Shown piece after piece: positions 9,697 to 18,826 of a stretch of DNA of 64,000 bases; positions within the stretch are counted from its first letter, which is position 1, and every line of letters begins with the position of its first letter. Source of the DNA: CAXBBB01 sp963793245 (lineage in GTDB: Bacteria; Bacteroidota; Rhodothermia; Rhodothermales; BA12). The position numbers and the translations under genes were made by a program. The DNA is taken from NCBI GenBank assembly GCA_963793245.1, contig CAWBZG010000001.1:117736-181735 (forward strand), in the 5' to 3' direction. The notes beneath the pieces are model-generated. The model searched no databases. It was not told the origin of the DNA and saw only the letters and a list, made by a program, of their open reading frames with translations.

Positions 9697-9703
9697 CAAA
9701 ATA
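9697..9703 (-). promoter_or_regulatory. TATTTTG -10-like element of rsmG
   Basis: The minus strand reads TATTTTG, then 4 bases, then the ATG. This matches the Bacteroidota-type TAnnTTTG core and implies a nearly leaderless transcript. Confidence 0.45.
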
Positions 9704-9772
9704 CCCGATTCAGGGGATGGCGCGCGTGACAATCGTCAGGCAACTTGCCTACACACCTAAACCCCTACTGCC

Positions 9773-10345
9773 ATGCGTCTGCTTAACGCCCTCATGCTCC
9801 TGCTCATCTCCTGCTCGCTCGTCGCCTGCGACAGCAACGACGACGATGCCCCTTCCACCTCACAAGCTCAAGCAGCCCGAGCTACCGCTGCCGTCCAGTC
9901 CGGAGTGCAAGTCGGCCTCACGTCAGCGCTACAGAGCGGATTTGGCAAGTCGATGCCGACCGCAGACTGTCCCCAAGGTGGCAACGTCAGCTATACGCAG
10001 GCGAACATCAGTGGCTCAGGCTACTCGATTCCGCTCACGTTCAACAACTGCAACGAGATGACCGGTCCGCTTACGATCAGCGGCACCAACTCATTCAGCA
10101 CCACATCGGTCTCGACGGACAGCCGAATCAACGGTACGCTCAACGGTCTGGGCTGCGAGATCAGCTACAACGGCTTCCGCACAATCTCCCAGACCAACCT
10201 CACGACCCAGGCCTCGACGATCCGCATCGACGGCTCCTACGGCGCCCAATGCGACGCGGGAAATGTCACCTGCACGTACGCCAACGTTGAAGTCAACACC
10301 AGCAACCCAGCAGCAGCCTACGAAGCCGGTTGCAAAGAGTCGTAA
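9773..10345 (+). CDS. Hypothetical lipoprotein
   Basis: 190 residues with a signal peptide and lipobox SLVACDS (Cys near 19), then an acidic, low-complexity linker and a beta-rich domain full of Ser, Thr and Asn (ISGSGYSIPLTFNNC, TLNGLGCEISYNGF). Several paired cysteines suggest disulfides outside the cytoplasm. I do not recognise the domain. It sits between two minus-strand rRNA/tRNA modification genes and is likely transcribed alone. Confidence 0.7.
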   Translation: MRLLNALMLLLISCSLVACDSNDDDAPSTSQAQAARATAAVQSGVQVGLTSALQSGFGKSMPTADCPQGGNVSYTQANISGSGYSIPLTFNNCNEMTGPLTISGTNSFSTTSVSTDSRINGTLNGLGCEISYNGFRTISQTNLTTQASTIRIDGSYGAQCDAGNVTCTYANVEVNTSNPAAAYEAGCKES

Positions 10346-10383
10346 ACACGCGCGCGGCGGCGACACGCTAAGCACTCCCTGTT

Positions 10384-10471
10384 CGTCATCGCGAGGAGCG
10401 AAGCGACGTGGCGATCTCTCCAATACCGGTTCGGTACGCAGATCGCCAAAGCTTCTGCCCTCGCGGTGACG
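10384..10471. repeat. Nested inverted repeat between lipoprotein gene and mnmG
   Basis: Outer arms CGTCATCGCGAG (10384-10395) and CTCGCGGTGACG (10460-10471) differ at one position; inner arms GGCGATCT (10410-10417) and AGATCGCC (10440-10447) are perfect. It belongs to the CGTCATTGCGAGGAGC-type family also seen at about 15966, 24980 and 28549. It lies between converging genes, so it could double as a bidirectional terminator. Confidence 0.65.
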
Positions 10472-10478
10472 ATCTGCG

Positions 10479-12380
10479 TTAGGCTGCCTGCTTGTGCGAG
10501 CGACGCAGCAGCACCATCAGCGCCTGCACGTCCGACGGGCTGACACCACTGATGCGCGACGCTTGCCCCAGCGTTTGAGGCCGGATGCGACTCAGCTTCT
10601 GTCGCGCTTCGATGGAAATGGCGTTGACGACGTCGAACACATAGTCGTCGGGGATACGCAGCGACTCGAGCGACCGCATCCGGGCGACGTTCTCCTCCTC
10701 GCGCTCGACGTAACCGGCGTACTTGATTTCGATCTCGGCCAGTTGGTCGATGGGTTCGAGGCCAGGCGCATCGGCTACCAGTTCCTCGTGAACGCCCGCT
10801 GCACGTAGCAAATCGCCCACGTTGACTTGGGGGCGGAGAGCGAGTTCGGCGGCACGCTTGGGCTGCGTAATCAACGCCGTATCGACCGAGGCGAGGTAGG
10901 CGTTGACCTGATCAGGCGAAAGCGCCATCGCGCGCAGGTTGTCGAGCGTTTGGGCGAGGGCATCGCGGCGCAACTCCATTCGCTGCATCCGCCCATGTGT
11001 GGCGATGCCTAGTTCGTAGCCTAATGGCGTCAGACGCGTGTCGGCGTTGTCCTGGCGCAGCAGCATTCGATGCTCGGCGCGCGACGTGAACATGCGATAC
11101 GGCTCGTCCGTCCCCTTGGCGACCAAATCGTCGATCAGCACGCCGATGTAGGCCTGAGCGCGGTCGAGGACCAAACCTTCTGTCCCACCCAGCGAGCGCG
11201 CGGCGTTGATTCCGGCCATCAGGCCTTGCGCGGCGGCCTCTTCGTAGCCCGTCGTCCCGTTGATCTGACCCGCACAGTAGAGACCGGACAGCGCCTTGGT
11301 TTCCAGCGTGTAGCGAAGCTGGTGCGGCGGGAAGTAGTCGTACTCGATGGCATAACCCGGACGCAGCACGTGCGCCTTCTCGAAGCCCGCCACCAACCGA
11401 AGCGCTTTGGTTTGCACATCTTCGGGCAGGCTCGTCGAGAAGCCGTTGACGTACACCTCGTGCGTATCGCGCCCTTCGGGTTCGACGAACAACTGGTGCG
11501 CGTCCTTGCTCGCAAACCGATCGATTTTGTCTTCGATCGACGGACAGTAGCGTGGCCCCTGCCCCTCGATCCGCCCGGCAAACATCGGGCTGCGGTCGAA
11601 GCCAGTCCGCAGCAGGTCATGCACAGCGGGCGAGGTCCAGGTCAGGTGGCAGGCGTGCTGATCGCCGGGGAGCGCATCGGTGAGATAAGAGAATGGGACG
11701 GGTTCGTCGTCTCCCGCCTGCGTTTCCATCACCGAGTAGTCGATGGTCCGCCCGTCGACGCGGGGCGGGGTGCCGGTTTTCAGCCGTCCCGACTCCATGC
11801 CTAACCGTTCCAGAGCCGCTGTCAGCCCGGTCGACGCGCGTTCGCCCATTCGCCCGCCGCCCAGTTGCCGGTCGCCGACGTGGATGACGCCGTTCATAAA
11901 CGTACCGCTCGTCAGCACGACGCGCGGCGCTCGGATCGTCTGCCCCAGCTGCGTCGCCACACCCGCAACGACTCCTCCCTCGATCAGCAGGTCGACAACG
12001 GTGTCGGCACGCATCCAGAGGTTGTCGGTGTTTTCGAGCGCGTGGCGCACCCACGCCGCGTACGCCATCCGATCCGACTGCGCGCGCGGACTCCACACTG
12101 CCGGTCCTCGGCTGCGGTTGAGCATCCGAAACTGGATGCCAGTCGCGTCCGTCGCGCGTCCCATCAGGCCGCCCATCGCGTCGATTTCGCGTGCGATCTG
12201 CCCTTTTCCGATACCCCCGACAGCCGGATTGCACGACATCTGCGCGATGGCGTCGAGCCGCATCGTGACGAGCAGCGTCCGAGCGCCCATCCGGGCCGAT
12301 GCGTGTGCTGCCTCGCTGCCTGCGTGACCGGCACCGACGACGATTACGTCGTAGTCGAAAGGGTTGGAAATGATCTGCAT
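10479..12380 (-). CDS. mnmG: tRNA uridine-5-carboxymethylaminomethyl modification enzyme MnmG
   Basis: 633 residues, full length. MnmG binds FAD and, with MnmE, installs the cmnm5 group on U34 of tRNAs. It shows the N-terminal FAD motif VIVVGAGHAGSEAAHASARMG, the signature CNPAVGGIGKGQIAREIDAMGG, the motif RLKTGTPPRVDGRTID, and the C-terminal helical domain that docks tRNA and MnmE. The start MQIISNPFDYDVIV is well placed. A TAGATTG box (complement of 12386-12392) lies 5 bases before the ATG. Its partner mnmE is on the same strand about 2 kb upstream. Confidence 0.97.
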   Translation of the reverse strand: MQIISNPFDYDVIVVGAGHAGSEAAHASARMGARTLLVTMRLDAIAQMSCNPAVGGIGKGQIAREIDAMGGLMGRATDATGIQFRMLNRSRGPAVWSPRAQSDRMAYAAWVRHALENTDNLWMRADTVVDLLIEGGVVAGVATQLGQTIRAPRVVLTSGTFMNGVIHVGDRQLGGGRMGERASTGLTAALERLGMESGRLKTGTPPRVDGRTIDYSVMETQAGDDEPVPFSYLTDALPGDQHACHLTWTSPAVHDLLRTGFDRSPMFAGRIEGQGPRYCPSIEDKIDRFASKDAHQLFVEPEGRDTHEVYVNGFSTSLPEDVQTKALRLVAGFEKAHVLRPGYAIEYDYFPPHQLRYTLETKALSGLYCAGQINGTTGYEEAAAQGLMAGINAARSLGGTEGLVLDRAQAYIGVLIDDLVAKGTDEPYRMFTSRAEHRMLLRQDNADTRLTPLGYELGIATHGRMQRMELRRDALAQTLDNLRAMALSPDQVNAYLASVDTALITQPKRAAELALRPQVNVGDLLRAAGVHEELVADAPGLEPIDQLAEIEIKYAGYVEREEENVARMRSLESLRIPDDYVFDVVNAISIEARQKLSRIRPQTLGQASRISGVSPSDVQALMVLLRRSHKQAA

Positions 12381-12385
12381 AGACG

Positions 12386-12392
12386 CAATCTA
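12386..12392 (-). promoter_or_regulatory. TAGATTG -10-like element of mnmG
   Basis: The minus strand reads TAGATTG, five bases, then ATG. It has the same TAnnTTG shape and spacing as at rsmG and the FAD dehydrogenase gene. Confidence 0.4.
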
Positions 12393-12447
12393 CGCGCGCC
12401 GACAGATGCGTTTCCTCGTCGCCTAGAAACGTCGGCGAATCTCGTTG

Positions 12448-12957
12448 CTACGATGGGGATAGCGCCGGAGTCGGTTCGGCTACAGAGAGCACCGGCTCAG
12501 CCGAAACGCCCGCTCGCTCGGCCAGTGCGCGTACCAACCCCAACCCCTGCGCGACGCCGTATAGCATGAGCGCGAAGACGATGCTTCCGGCCAGCGCCGC
12601 GATCGCTCCAGCAAACGTGCCCTCGCCAAGCGCGACGACAGCGAGCAGCAATCCGCCGATGGGAGTCACGTAGGAAGCTCCGGTCAGAATCGAAGCCCAC
12701 ATTCCGAGTGACGCTAGCGACACACCTAGATCGCTTGGAAAATCGACGCTCGGAGCGTGTGAGGTCGGATGCACGGAAGCAGACTCTTCCGGTCCTTTCA
12801 AGAGCGCGCCGACCGTCGTAACTCCACCGCCATCGGTGCGCCACGTGAGTGTGCCTTCGTGGACATGGCCATGCTGCAACTCGGCGGCAATGTCGTCCCG
12901 TGAGAGATGATAGCGCTTGCCTTTGGAGACGATCGTGTAGCGAAGAGTGGAAGACAC
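12448..12957 (-). CDS. Hypothetical membrane protein with GYF_2-like N-terminus
   Basis: 169 residues from a GTG start. The first 55 residues (YHLSRDDIAAELQHGHVHEG then TLTWR) resemble the GYF_2/DUF4339 module found at the front of Bacteroidota membrane proteins. Then come two hydrophobic segments (about 75-100 and 108-135) and a Pro/Glu-rich tail. Function is unknown. It lies just upstream of mnmG on the same strand, with 67 bases between. Confidence 0.6.
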   Translation of the reverse strand: MSSTLRYTIVSKGKRYHLSRDDIAAELQHGHVHEGTLTWRTDGGGVTTVGALLKGPEESASVHPTSHAPSVDFPSDLGVSLASLGMWASILTGASYVTPIGGLLLAVVALGEGTFAGAIAALAGSIVFALMLYGVAQGLGLVRALAERAGVSAEPVLSVAEPTPALSPS

Positions 12958-13066
12958 AGACGAGAAGCGCGAATAAACGACACGAGAGGTATGTCTACTC
13001 TATCGGCGGGCAACGCGAGAAATAAAGCCGATTGCGCAGATGTTCTCGGATCGCTACGGCACGAGC

Positions 13067-13472
13067 CTACCCCAACTCGGGAGCATCACCGACCACAGCG
13101 TCTGCTTCGATCTCGACAACCAAACCCGGGTCGATCAGGGCCGCAACTTCGACCATAGTCGCAGCGGGACGGATGTCACCGAACACCTCGCCATGCACCC
13201 GCCCCACGGCTTCCCACTGCGCGATGTCGGTCACGTATATCCGCGTCCGCACTACATCAGGAAAGCGACGCACCAGCAGATTCAAGCGCCCTGCGGATGC
13301 GGCTGAGCGCGTATCGCGTCTGTGCTGCTGCATCGCCCGGCTCGACGACCTGGCCGTTTTCATCAGTCGCCGTCGTTCCCGCAACGTAGACGAATGGCCC
13401 GACACGCACGGCGCGCGAATAGCCCACGACCGGCTCCCAGGCACTCGCCGACGAGAAGTTGGTACGCGTCAC
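13067..13472 (-). pseudogene. RidA-family enamine/imine deaminase, broken by a frameshift
   Basis: Two reading frames together give one complete RidA-like protein. The first part, from a GTG at 13472, contains SRAVRVGPFVYVAGTTATDE and ends ALESAGASLS. The second contains DVVRTRIYVTDIAQWEAVGR and RPAATMVEVAALIDPGLVVE. Removing one base near 13259-13263 joins them as GASLSDVVRTRIY. RidA proteins hydrolyse reactive 2-aminoacrylate-type imines; the C-terminal Arg-Pro-Ala-x-T motif is present. The start overlaps the previous gene as GTGA, which implies translational coupling. Given many similar shifts nearby, sequencing error is a likely explanation. Confidence 0.75.
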
Positions 13473-13702
13473 GTAGTCTCTCCCTGGAGATATGCGATCA
13501 CGCCCGCCACCAGATCCCAAACGGACAACAACAAAACAAGCCCCATCGCCAACGCCGCCACAACGGGACGCTGCATGATAGTCTCCGGCGTATCGCCGAT
13601 GTAGAGGACGATCAGCAGCGCGACGATCACGCCCACCAGCGCCGCCAAAACTTTGACGCCAAGCGGATAGATGCGCAGTCGGGAAGCAGGTTGTTCGGTC
13701 AT
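13469..13702 (-). CDS. Small two-helix membrane protein
   Basis: 77 residues with two clear transmembrane helices (about 14-35 and 45-70), a short loop between, and a basic N-terminus (RLRIYPLGVK). No family recognised. Its stop overlaps the GTG start of the ridA-like gene (GTGA), so the two are probably one transcript. Confidence 0.6.
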   Translation of the reverse strand: MTEQPASRLRIYPLGVKVLAALVGVIVALLIVLYIGDTPETIMQRPVVAALAMGLVLLLSVWDLVAGVIAYLQGETT

Positions 13703-13758
13703 CGAATCTGGAGAAAGTCGTTCGATTTACCCACGCGCTTTACAGCGAGATCCGCCCA

Positions 13759-14469
13759 TTAAACGCGGGCCAGTTTCTTCCGCTCCGCCGTCCATGCCCA
13801 CGGGCCGAAAAACGGGCCGCCGAGCAAAACGAGCAGCGCAATCGGCAAGGGTTCAACCCCTCGGCGACGCGCATCGCCATAGCTCCAGGCAGCCGATCCG
13901 ATCCATAGGAGAAGCGTCAGTGCGCCGAGGACAGCCGTGAATTGGTGGTCGAGCGCGTACTCGGCCAACGGCGATGCGCCGAACGCAACGACGGCTCCGA
14001 CAGCTGCCACAACCACGCCTAACGCCACCCAGGGCGACACCTGCGGCTCGGCAGGATCAGGAGCACGATGGATGGACATTTCGCGCTCTTCGACTGGAAG
14101 TCGATCCATCCGCCCAAGCGCCCACATCGTCCCGGCAAAACGCGGAAGGACGGCGACGCCCGCAGCACCCAAGATGCTAGCGAGTCCCAGACGCACCGAT
14201 CCGACAAGAGCAGGATCACTCAGAAACGTACTCCAAATCGCGACGGAAAGGCCGACGGCTGCAACGGCAAACAACGTCAGCACGCCCGCCCAAATCGCCT
14301 GTCCTTTGTACGCGCCGAACGCCGCCCAAAAGTAGAACAGGTACAAAAGACCAATTCCAGGAGTGAGCGGCTCTGCAAGCAGATGGGAGACTAGGTCGAG
14401 TCCGAATACCGTCGCGCCGAAGCCGAACGCGGTATAGACGAGACGCGTCGTGAGCGGAGTAGGAAACAT
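13759..14469 (-). CDS. Hypothetical polytopic membrane protein
   Basis: 236 residues with about six hydrophobic helices. A cytoplasmic loop near the middle (GRMDRLPVEEREMSIHRAPD) and a basic C-terminus (ERKKLARV) are consistent with an inner-membrane protein. No motif of a known transporter or enzyme is seen. It is located between the small membrane protein and mnmE on the same strand. Confidence 0.6.
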   Translation of the reverse strand: MFPTPLTTRLVYTAFGFGATVFGLDLVSHLLAEPLTPGIGLLYLFYFWAAFGAYKGQAIWAGVLTLFAVAAVGLSVAIWSTFLSDPALVGSVRLGLASILGAAGVAVLPRFAGTMWALGRMDRLPVEEREMSIHRAPDPAEPQVSPWVALGVVVAAVGAVVAFGASPLAEYALDHQFTAVLGALTLLLWIGSAAWSYGDARRRGVEPLPIALLVLLGGPFFGPWAWTAERKKLARV

Positions 14470-14567
14470 ATGGGCTTCGGGATGAGACGAGATGGGCGAT
14501 GATGCTCGATACTAAGCGACGTAACGAAGGATACAGCGACTAGCAAAAACCTTGCCCTCTGCTCTGA

Positions 14568-15935
14568 CTACTTGCCGATGCAGAACCGCGAGAAGATGCC
14601 GTCGAGCACGTCCTCATTCGTGATCTGTCCCGTGATCGCGCCCAGAGCGTCGAGCGCAGCGCGCAGATCGAGGGCCAACAAGTCGCCGGTCATGCCGCTG
14701 TCTAGTCCCTCACGAACACGTGTGACCGCATCCCTCGCCTGCGCCAGATGATACCGATGCCGCTGATTAAGCACGACCCGAGCCGCGTCCGGTCGCTCAC
14801 TACCGACGATGGACTCGGCGATTTGAACACCCAACGCGTGCGCCCTTTCCGCCGATGCGTCGATGGCGGACAGGGCGACAACCTCGGCTCCTGAGACATC
14901 AACAAGCACCTCGTTCGGCGCCTGATCCCGCTTGTTGGCGACCACAAACGTCGGCACGCCGGACGCGACAGCCTGTTTGATCAATACGCGCTCATCGTCG
15001 AGCAAACCATCTGGCAACGAATAGACATAGACCAGAGCGTCGGTTTCGGCGATGCGCTTGCGGGCACGGCTGACCCCTTCGGCTTCGATAACGTCGTCTG
15101 ACTCGCGTAAACCTGCAGTATCGGCGAAGCGCAGGCGGATGCCGCCGAACTCGGCATCCGCTTCCACCGCGTCGCGCGTCGTTCCAGCGATGGGGCTGAC
15201 GATGGCTTGCTCACGACCGACCAGCGCATTGAGCAGCGTGCTCTTTCCCGCGTTGGGACGACCGGCAATCGTCACCCGCGCGCCTTCGCGCAGCACGTCG
15301 CCCAGTCCAGACGTGCCGAGCAGATCCGTCAGCAACGCATGCGTCTTGTCGATCAAACTGCGCAAGTGATCGGGGTCCGCAAAAGCAACGTCCTCTTCGC
15401 TGAAGTCCAACTCCAACTCGACCAGTCCCGTCAGGTCCAGCAGTTCCTGCCGAGCGCCCGACAGCACGTCCGAGTAGCGACCCTGCACGTGTCCCAACGA
15501 CGCCCGGTGCGCCATCTGCGACGACGCGTGGATCAGATCCGCGACCGCCTCGGCTTGGGCCAGATCCAGCTTGCCGTTCAAGAACGCTCGCTGCGTAAAC
15601 TCCCCGGCTTCAGCAGGACGCGCCCCCGCCGCCATCAGCGCCGCCAACACCAACTGCGGCGCATAGTCGCCTCCGTGCGTTGTGATCTCGACGATGTCTT
15701 CGCCCGTCGCCGTGCGCGGCGCGCGGAAGACCGTCGCCACCACTTGATCCAGCGCCTGCCCGTCACGGTGCGCCGTCCCCACGTGCGCCGTGTGCGTATC
15801 GACTGTAGTGAGATCAGTCGGACGAAAACAACGCGCCGCAATCGCAATCGCCTCCGGTCCACTCAGCCGCACAATCGCCAGCGCCGATTCGCCGCGCGCG
15901 GTCGCGATGGCTGCGATGGTGTCGGTGGCGAACAT
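14568..15935 (-). CDS. mnmE: tRNA modification GTPase MnmE
   Basis: 455 residues, the normal length. MnmE is the potassium-dependent GTPase partner of MnmG in cmnm5-U34 synthesis. It shows the N-terminal TIAAIATARGESALAIVRLS formyl-THF-binding domain, then the G domain inserted in a helical domain: G1 GRPNAGKST near 222, G2 GTTRDA, G3 DTAGLRES and G4 NKRD. It ends with the essential C-terminal CIGK motif. It is on the same strand as yidC-rnpA-rpmH upstream and mnmG downstream. Confidence 0.97.
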   Translation of the reverse strand: MFATDTIAAIATARGESALAIVRLSGPEAIAIAARCFRPTDLTTVDTHTAHVGTAHRDGQALDQVVATVFRAPRTATGEDIVEITTHGGDYAPQLVLAALMAAGARPAEAGEFTQRAFLNGKLDLAQAEAVADLIHASSQMAHRASLGHVQGRYSDVLSGARQELLDLTGLVELELDFSEEDVAFADPDHLRSLIDKTHALLTDLLGTSGLGDVLREGARVTIAGRPNAGKSTLLNALVGREQAIVSPIAGTTRDAVEADAEFGGIRLRFADTAGLRESDDVIEAEGVSRARKRIAETDALVYVYSLPDGLLDDERVLIKQAVASGVPTFVVANKRDQAPNEVLVDVSGAEVVALSAIDASAERAHALGVQIAESIVGSERPDAARVVLNQRHRYHLAQARDAVTRVREGLDSGMTGDLLALDLRAALDALGAITGQITNEDVLDGIFSRFCIGK

Positions 15936-15965
15936 GGGCGATGCGTAGTTGTGAGGCGAACTCAG

Positions 15966-15999
15966 AAGATTGCCGCGATCTTCGGCCTCGCAATGACGA
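15966..15999. repeat. Half-copy of CGTCATTGCGAGG-type repeat
   Basis: AGATTGCC (15967-15974) followed by CCTCGCAATGACG (15986-15998) matches the right half of the nested inverted repeats at 10384-10471 and 28549-28627. It lies just upstream of mnmE in the 398-base gap to yidC. Confidence 0.5.
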
Positions 16000-16096
16000 G
16001 AGCAGGATCTAGAGAGCCAATCAGTTGAGGAAAGACTCGGCCTGACTCCGGTTCGGCGTCTCGGACGCGGAGCGAGAGAGCGTTCGAAAATCGTCC

Positions 16097-16300
16097 TGTT
16101 TGAGCGAAGCGAGTTTGGACGATTTTAGCGACCGAGCGGAGCGTCAGCCGAATCGGATCCAGCCTTGATCTTTTGCTTCTTTTCGATCAAGCGAAAAGAA
16201 GGCCCGCGCAGCGACACTACATCATCAAAGACCACAACTCAGCCTCAACAAGGTCTGGCTTGGAAGCCAGTTGTGGATCCCTGCCTCCGCAGGAATGACG
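16097..16300. repeat. Composite intergenic repeat, copy 1
   Basis: Blocks in order: TTTGAGCGAAGCGAGTT; CCTTGATCTTTTGCTTCTTT with its return arm ATCAAGCGAAAAGAAGG; CCCGCGCAGCG; and GGATCCCTGCC-TCCGCAGGAATGACG at the end. The same blocks in the same order and orientation occur at 31661-31866, interrupted by less conserved spacers. It fills most of the mnmE-yidC gap and has no credible gene. Function unknown; the internal hairpin could be transcribed. Confidence 0.7.
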
Positions 16301-16333
16301 GGTGGGAAGGCATGTACTGAATCCAGCTTCGTA

Positions 16334-18160
16334 CTACCGCTTCCGCTTCGCCTGCCCATTTTTCGACACCTTGGGAGGCCGATTCGCCGACGACCGCGCG
16401 TTCTTCCCACCTTTCGCCGGACGATCCGCCATCTGCATTTCGGCGGGCGCGTGTTCTTTCTTGCGCTCCATCTGCTTGTTGATCAACTGCTGCTGCGCCG
16501 CCGAGAAGACGTTATAGAACAGGTAGTAGAGGCTCAGTCCTGCCGCCTGCTTGTTGAAGAACACGAACAGCATGATCGGCAAGAAGTAGGTGAACATCTG
16601 CATCTGCGGGTTCGCAGGCTGCGAGCGCATCTGGATCTTCATCTGGACGACCATCGCCAGTCCCATGAGGATCGTGAAGCCCGCCACGAAGTCGCCGTAG
16701 AGCGGAATGTTGAACGGTAGGTTGAACACCACGTCCGGGGCCGAGAGATCGGGCGCCCAGAGAAACGACTTCTGGCGGATGTCCAAGAACTGCGGCAGGA
16801 ACTGCCACAGCGCGATGATGATCGGGTATTGGAGCAGCATCGGCAGACAGCCACCCAGCGGATTGACGCCCGCCTCGCGGTACAGCCCCATCATCGCCTG
16901 CTGCTGCTTTTGCGGATCGTCGCCGTACTTCTCCTTGATCTCCGTCATCTTGGGCTGCAAATCGCGCATTCCGGCCATCGACCGCATCGACTTCGCCTGA
17001 AGCGGATGCGTCACGATCTTGATCAGCAGCGCGAACAGAATGATGATGACGCCATAGTTCGGGATGAACGTCTCGAAGAATGTAAACAGCGGGATCAGCA
17101 CGAAGCGCGCGAGGGGACGCGTGATCCAGTCGAGGAAGTTGTAGCCCAGGTCGACCATCTGGTAGAGGTCGAGGTCGTACGCCGAGATCCGGTCGTACTC
17201 CATCGGTCCCATATAGAGGCGAAAGCGATTCGATTCGCTACCCGTGAGCGATTCCATCTCGATACGCGCGCGGAACGTCTCCTCCACGTCCGGGCTGTCG
17301 ATCTCACCGACGCGCAGTCCGTCCAGATAGGCCGCTTCGGTCTCGCCCGACGGGATGATGACCGCAGCGAAGTACTTGCTCTTGACCGCGACCCAGTCGA
17401 CCTGCCCTGTCAGCGTTTCCTCGAACGACTCGTCGCTCATGACCGTCAACTCCTCAATCTCGCCACCGCTGCGTGCATAGACTCCGGCTCGGCGAATCTC
17501 TTCTTCCTTGCTCTCCTCGGTAAACGGAATCGCCCCGTTCCAACCGACTTCGTAGCCGCCGCTGACCATCACGCGATCCAGGTTGTCGCCACCAATCGTC
17601 CAGCCGACTTCATACGATTCGGGGTAAAACACGTACTCCTGCCGAAGCGTCCCCGCGCCCAGCTGTGCCTCGAAGCCGATCACCAGCGAGTCGCCCTCAG
17701 CCAACGATCCACGCTGCGACGGCTCGAAGTAAAACGCGCTCGCCGACACGTTGCGGCTTTGCGGCGTCGTGAACGAGAGTCCCAGCCCATTGCCCGCAGC
17801 CGTCGTATCCACGAGTTGAACCGGCGTGACCCTATCGGCCTTCTGGTATTCCTTCAGTTTGAACGAGACGAGACGAGCACCCTTAGTCGAGAACCGCGCC
17901 GTAAACAGGTCGTGCTCGACCGTGACGATCTGCTCCTGCCCCTGCGTCGCCGAAGCGAACGAAGAGTCGACGGCAGCGCCATCGTCATCGGTCGCCCGAA
18001 GTGTGGGCGTAGGGGCTTCGTCGAGTTCCTCGACGTAGAGCGAATCCTCCATAGCCTGCTCGCTCGACGGAGGAACGGGCGGAGGAGGAGAGAAGAAGTA
18101 CATCCACCCGACGATGATCAGCGTGATCAGAACGGTGGCGGTGACAGTATTTCGGTCCAC
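16334..18160 (-). CDS. yidC: Membrane protein insertase YidC
   Basis: 608 residues from a GTG start (VDRNTVTATVLITLIIVGWM). YidC inserts and folds inner-membrane proteins, alone or with SecYEG. It shows an N-terminal membrane anchor, a large periplasmic beta-domain (about 60-350), and the conserved insertase core with MMGLYREAGVNPLGGCLPML and five helices. It ends in a long basic tail (QAKRKR) that can contact ribosomes. An upstream in-frame ATG at 18253 was rejected: the leader is arginine-rich and overlaps rnpA. The gap to rnpA is 35 bases; yidD, often found between them, is absent. Confidence 0.95.
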   Translation of the reverse strand: MDRNTVTATVLITLIIVGWMYFFSPPPPVPPSSEQAMEDSLYVEELDEAPTPTLRATDDDGAAVDSSFASATQGQEQIVTVEHDLFTARFSTKGARLVSFKLKEYQKADRVTPVQLVDTTAAGNGLGLSFTTPQSRNVSASAFYFEPSQRGSLAEGDSLVIGFEAQLGAGTLRQEYVFYPESYEVGWTIGGDNLDRVMVSGGYEVGWNGAIPFTEESKEEEIRRAGVYARSGGEIEELTVMSDESFEETLTGQVDWVAVKSKYFAAVIIPSGETEAAYLDGLRVGEIDSPDVEETFRARIEMESLTGSESNRFRLYMGPMEYDRISAYDLDLYQMVDLGYNFLDWITRPLARFVLIPLFTFFETFIPNYGVIIILFALLIKIVTHPLQAKSMRSMAGMRDLQPKMTEIKEKYGDDPQKQQQAMMGLYREAGVNPLGGCLPMLLQYPIIIALWQFLPQFLDIRQKSFLWAPDLSAPDVVFNLPFNIPLYGDFVAGFTILMGLAMVVQMKIQMRSQPANPQMQMFTYFLPIMLFVFFNKQAAGLSLYYLFYNVFSAAQQQLINKQMERKKEHAPAEMQMADRPAKGGKNARSSANRPPKVSKNGQAKRKR

Positions 18161-18195
18161 GTCGGGAGAGAGTGCGGGGGAGGGTAACGGGTGCG

Positions 18196-18633
18196 CTACG
18201 CAGCCTCGTCGGGCGTGTTGCTCGCCTCGACGGTATCGGCGAGACGTTCGCACAATCGGTCGAGCGAGCGCGGCAAATCGCGAGCGGCAGCGGCAGACGC
18301 CTCGCTATCGTCGTTCGAGCGAAACAGGATGCCTACGGTGACGCCGATGCCCGAACGCACGGCGAGGTCTACCAGACCGTGCCGATGCACGCGGTAGACC
18401 TCGCGAAGGGCACGCCGGACGCGGTTTCGGCGCACGGCGTTCGAGCGTTTGCCCGGAAGGAACGCAGCTTGCACGTGCGTACCGGGCGGAAGCAGGTCTA
18501 CGTCGACGATGCGGTAGAGCAGCCGAATGCTGCCCGCCGCGACGCTGAGCGCCTGCTTGCGGTCGAAGAGCGGCCGGATGAGGCGGCGGTGTTTGAGCCG
18601 ATCCGCCCGAGCCAGTCCGTTCGACCGAGCCAC
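18196..18633 (-). CDS. rnpA: Ribonuclease P protein component
   Basis: About 145 residues from a GTG start (VARSNGLARADRLKHRRLIR). It is the protein subunit of RNase P, which matures tRNA 5' ends with the rnpB RNA. The diagnostic RNR box is KRSNAVRRNRVRRALREVYR, and the N-terminal RLKHRRLIRPLF matches the usual RLxxxxDF-like start. It begins 2 bases after the rpmH stop. The C-terminal 25 residues are acidic and longer than usual. rnpB is not seen in the window. Confidence 0.93.
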   Translation of the reverse strand: MARSNGLARADRLKHRRLIRPLFDRKQALSVAAGSIRLLYRIVDVDLLPPGTHVQAAFLPGKRSNAVRRNRVRRALREVYRVHRHGLVDLAVRSGIGVTVGILFRSNDDSEASAAAARDLPRSLDRLCERLADTVEASNTPDEAA

Positions 18634-18635
18634 AG

Positions 18636-18791
18636 TTATTTGGTGGCGCGTGTGTCGTGAACCGTCAGGTTCTTGCGTCCGTTGGCGCGGCGACGTGCGA
18701 GCACGCGACGACCGTTCTTCGTCGCCATGCGAGCGCGGAAGCCGTGCTTGTTGGCGCGCTTGCGGCGGCTGGGCTGGTAGGTGCGTTTCAT
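18636..18791 (-). CDS. rpmH: 50S ribosomal protein L34
   Basis: 51 residues starting MKRTYQPSRRKRANKHGFRA, the hallmark of L34, with the downstream RMATKNGRRVLARRRANGRK. It is transcribed together with rnpA (2-base gap). A longer in-frame start at 18860 was rejected because L34 always begins at MKRT. The C-terminal NLTVHDTRATK is a few residues longer than in E. coli. Confidence 0.98.
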   Translation of the reverse strand: MKRTYQPSRRKRANKHGFRARMATKNGRRVLARRRANGRKNLTVHDTRATK

Positions 18792-18826
18792 AAGAGTAGA
18801 GTGCGTGCGGTTCGCAAAAGGAGGAC

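Noticed and set aside
16829..18187. 452-codon plus-strand frame opposite yidC
   Set aside because: Antisense to a clearly conserved protein; no protein-like motifs.
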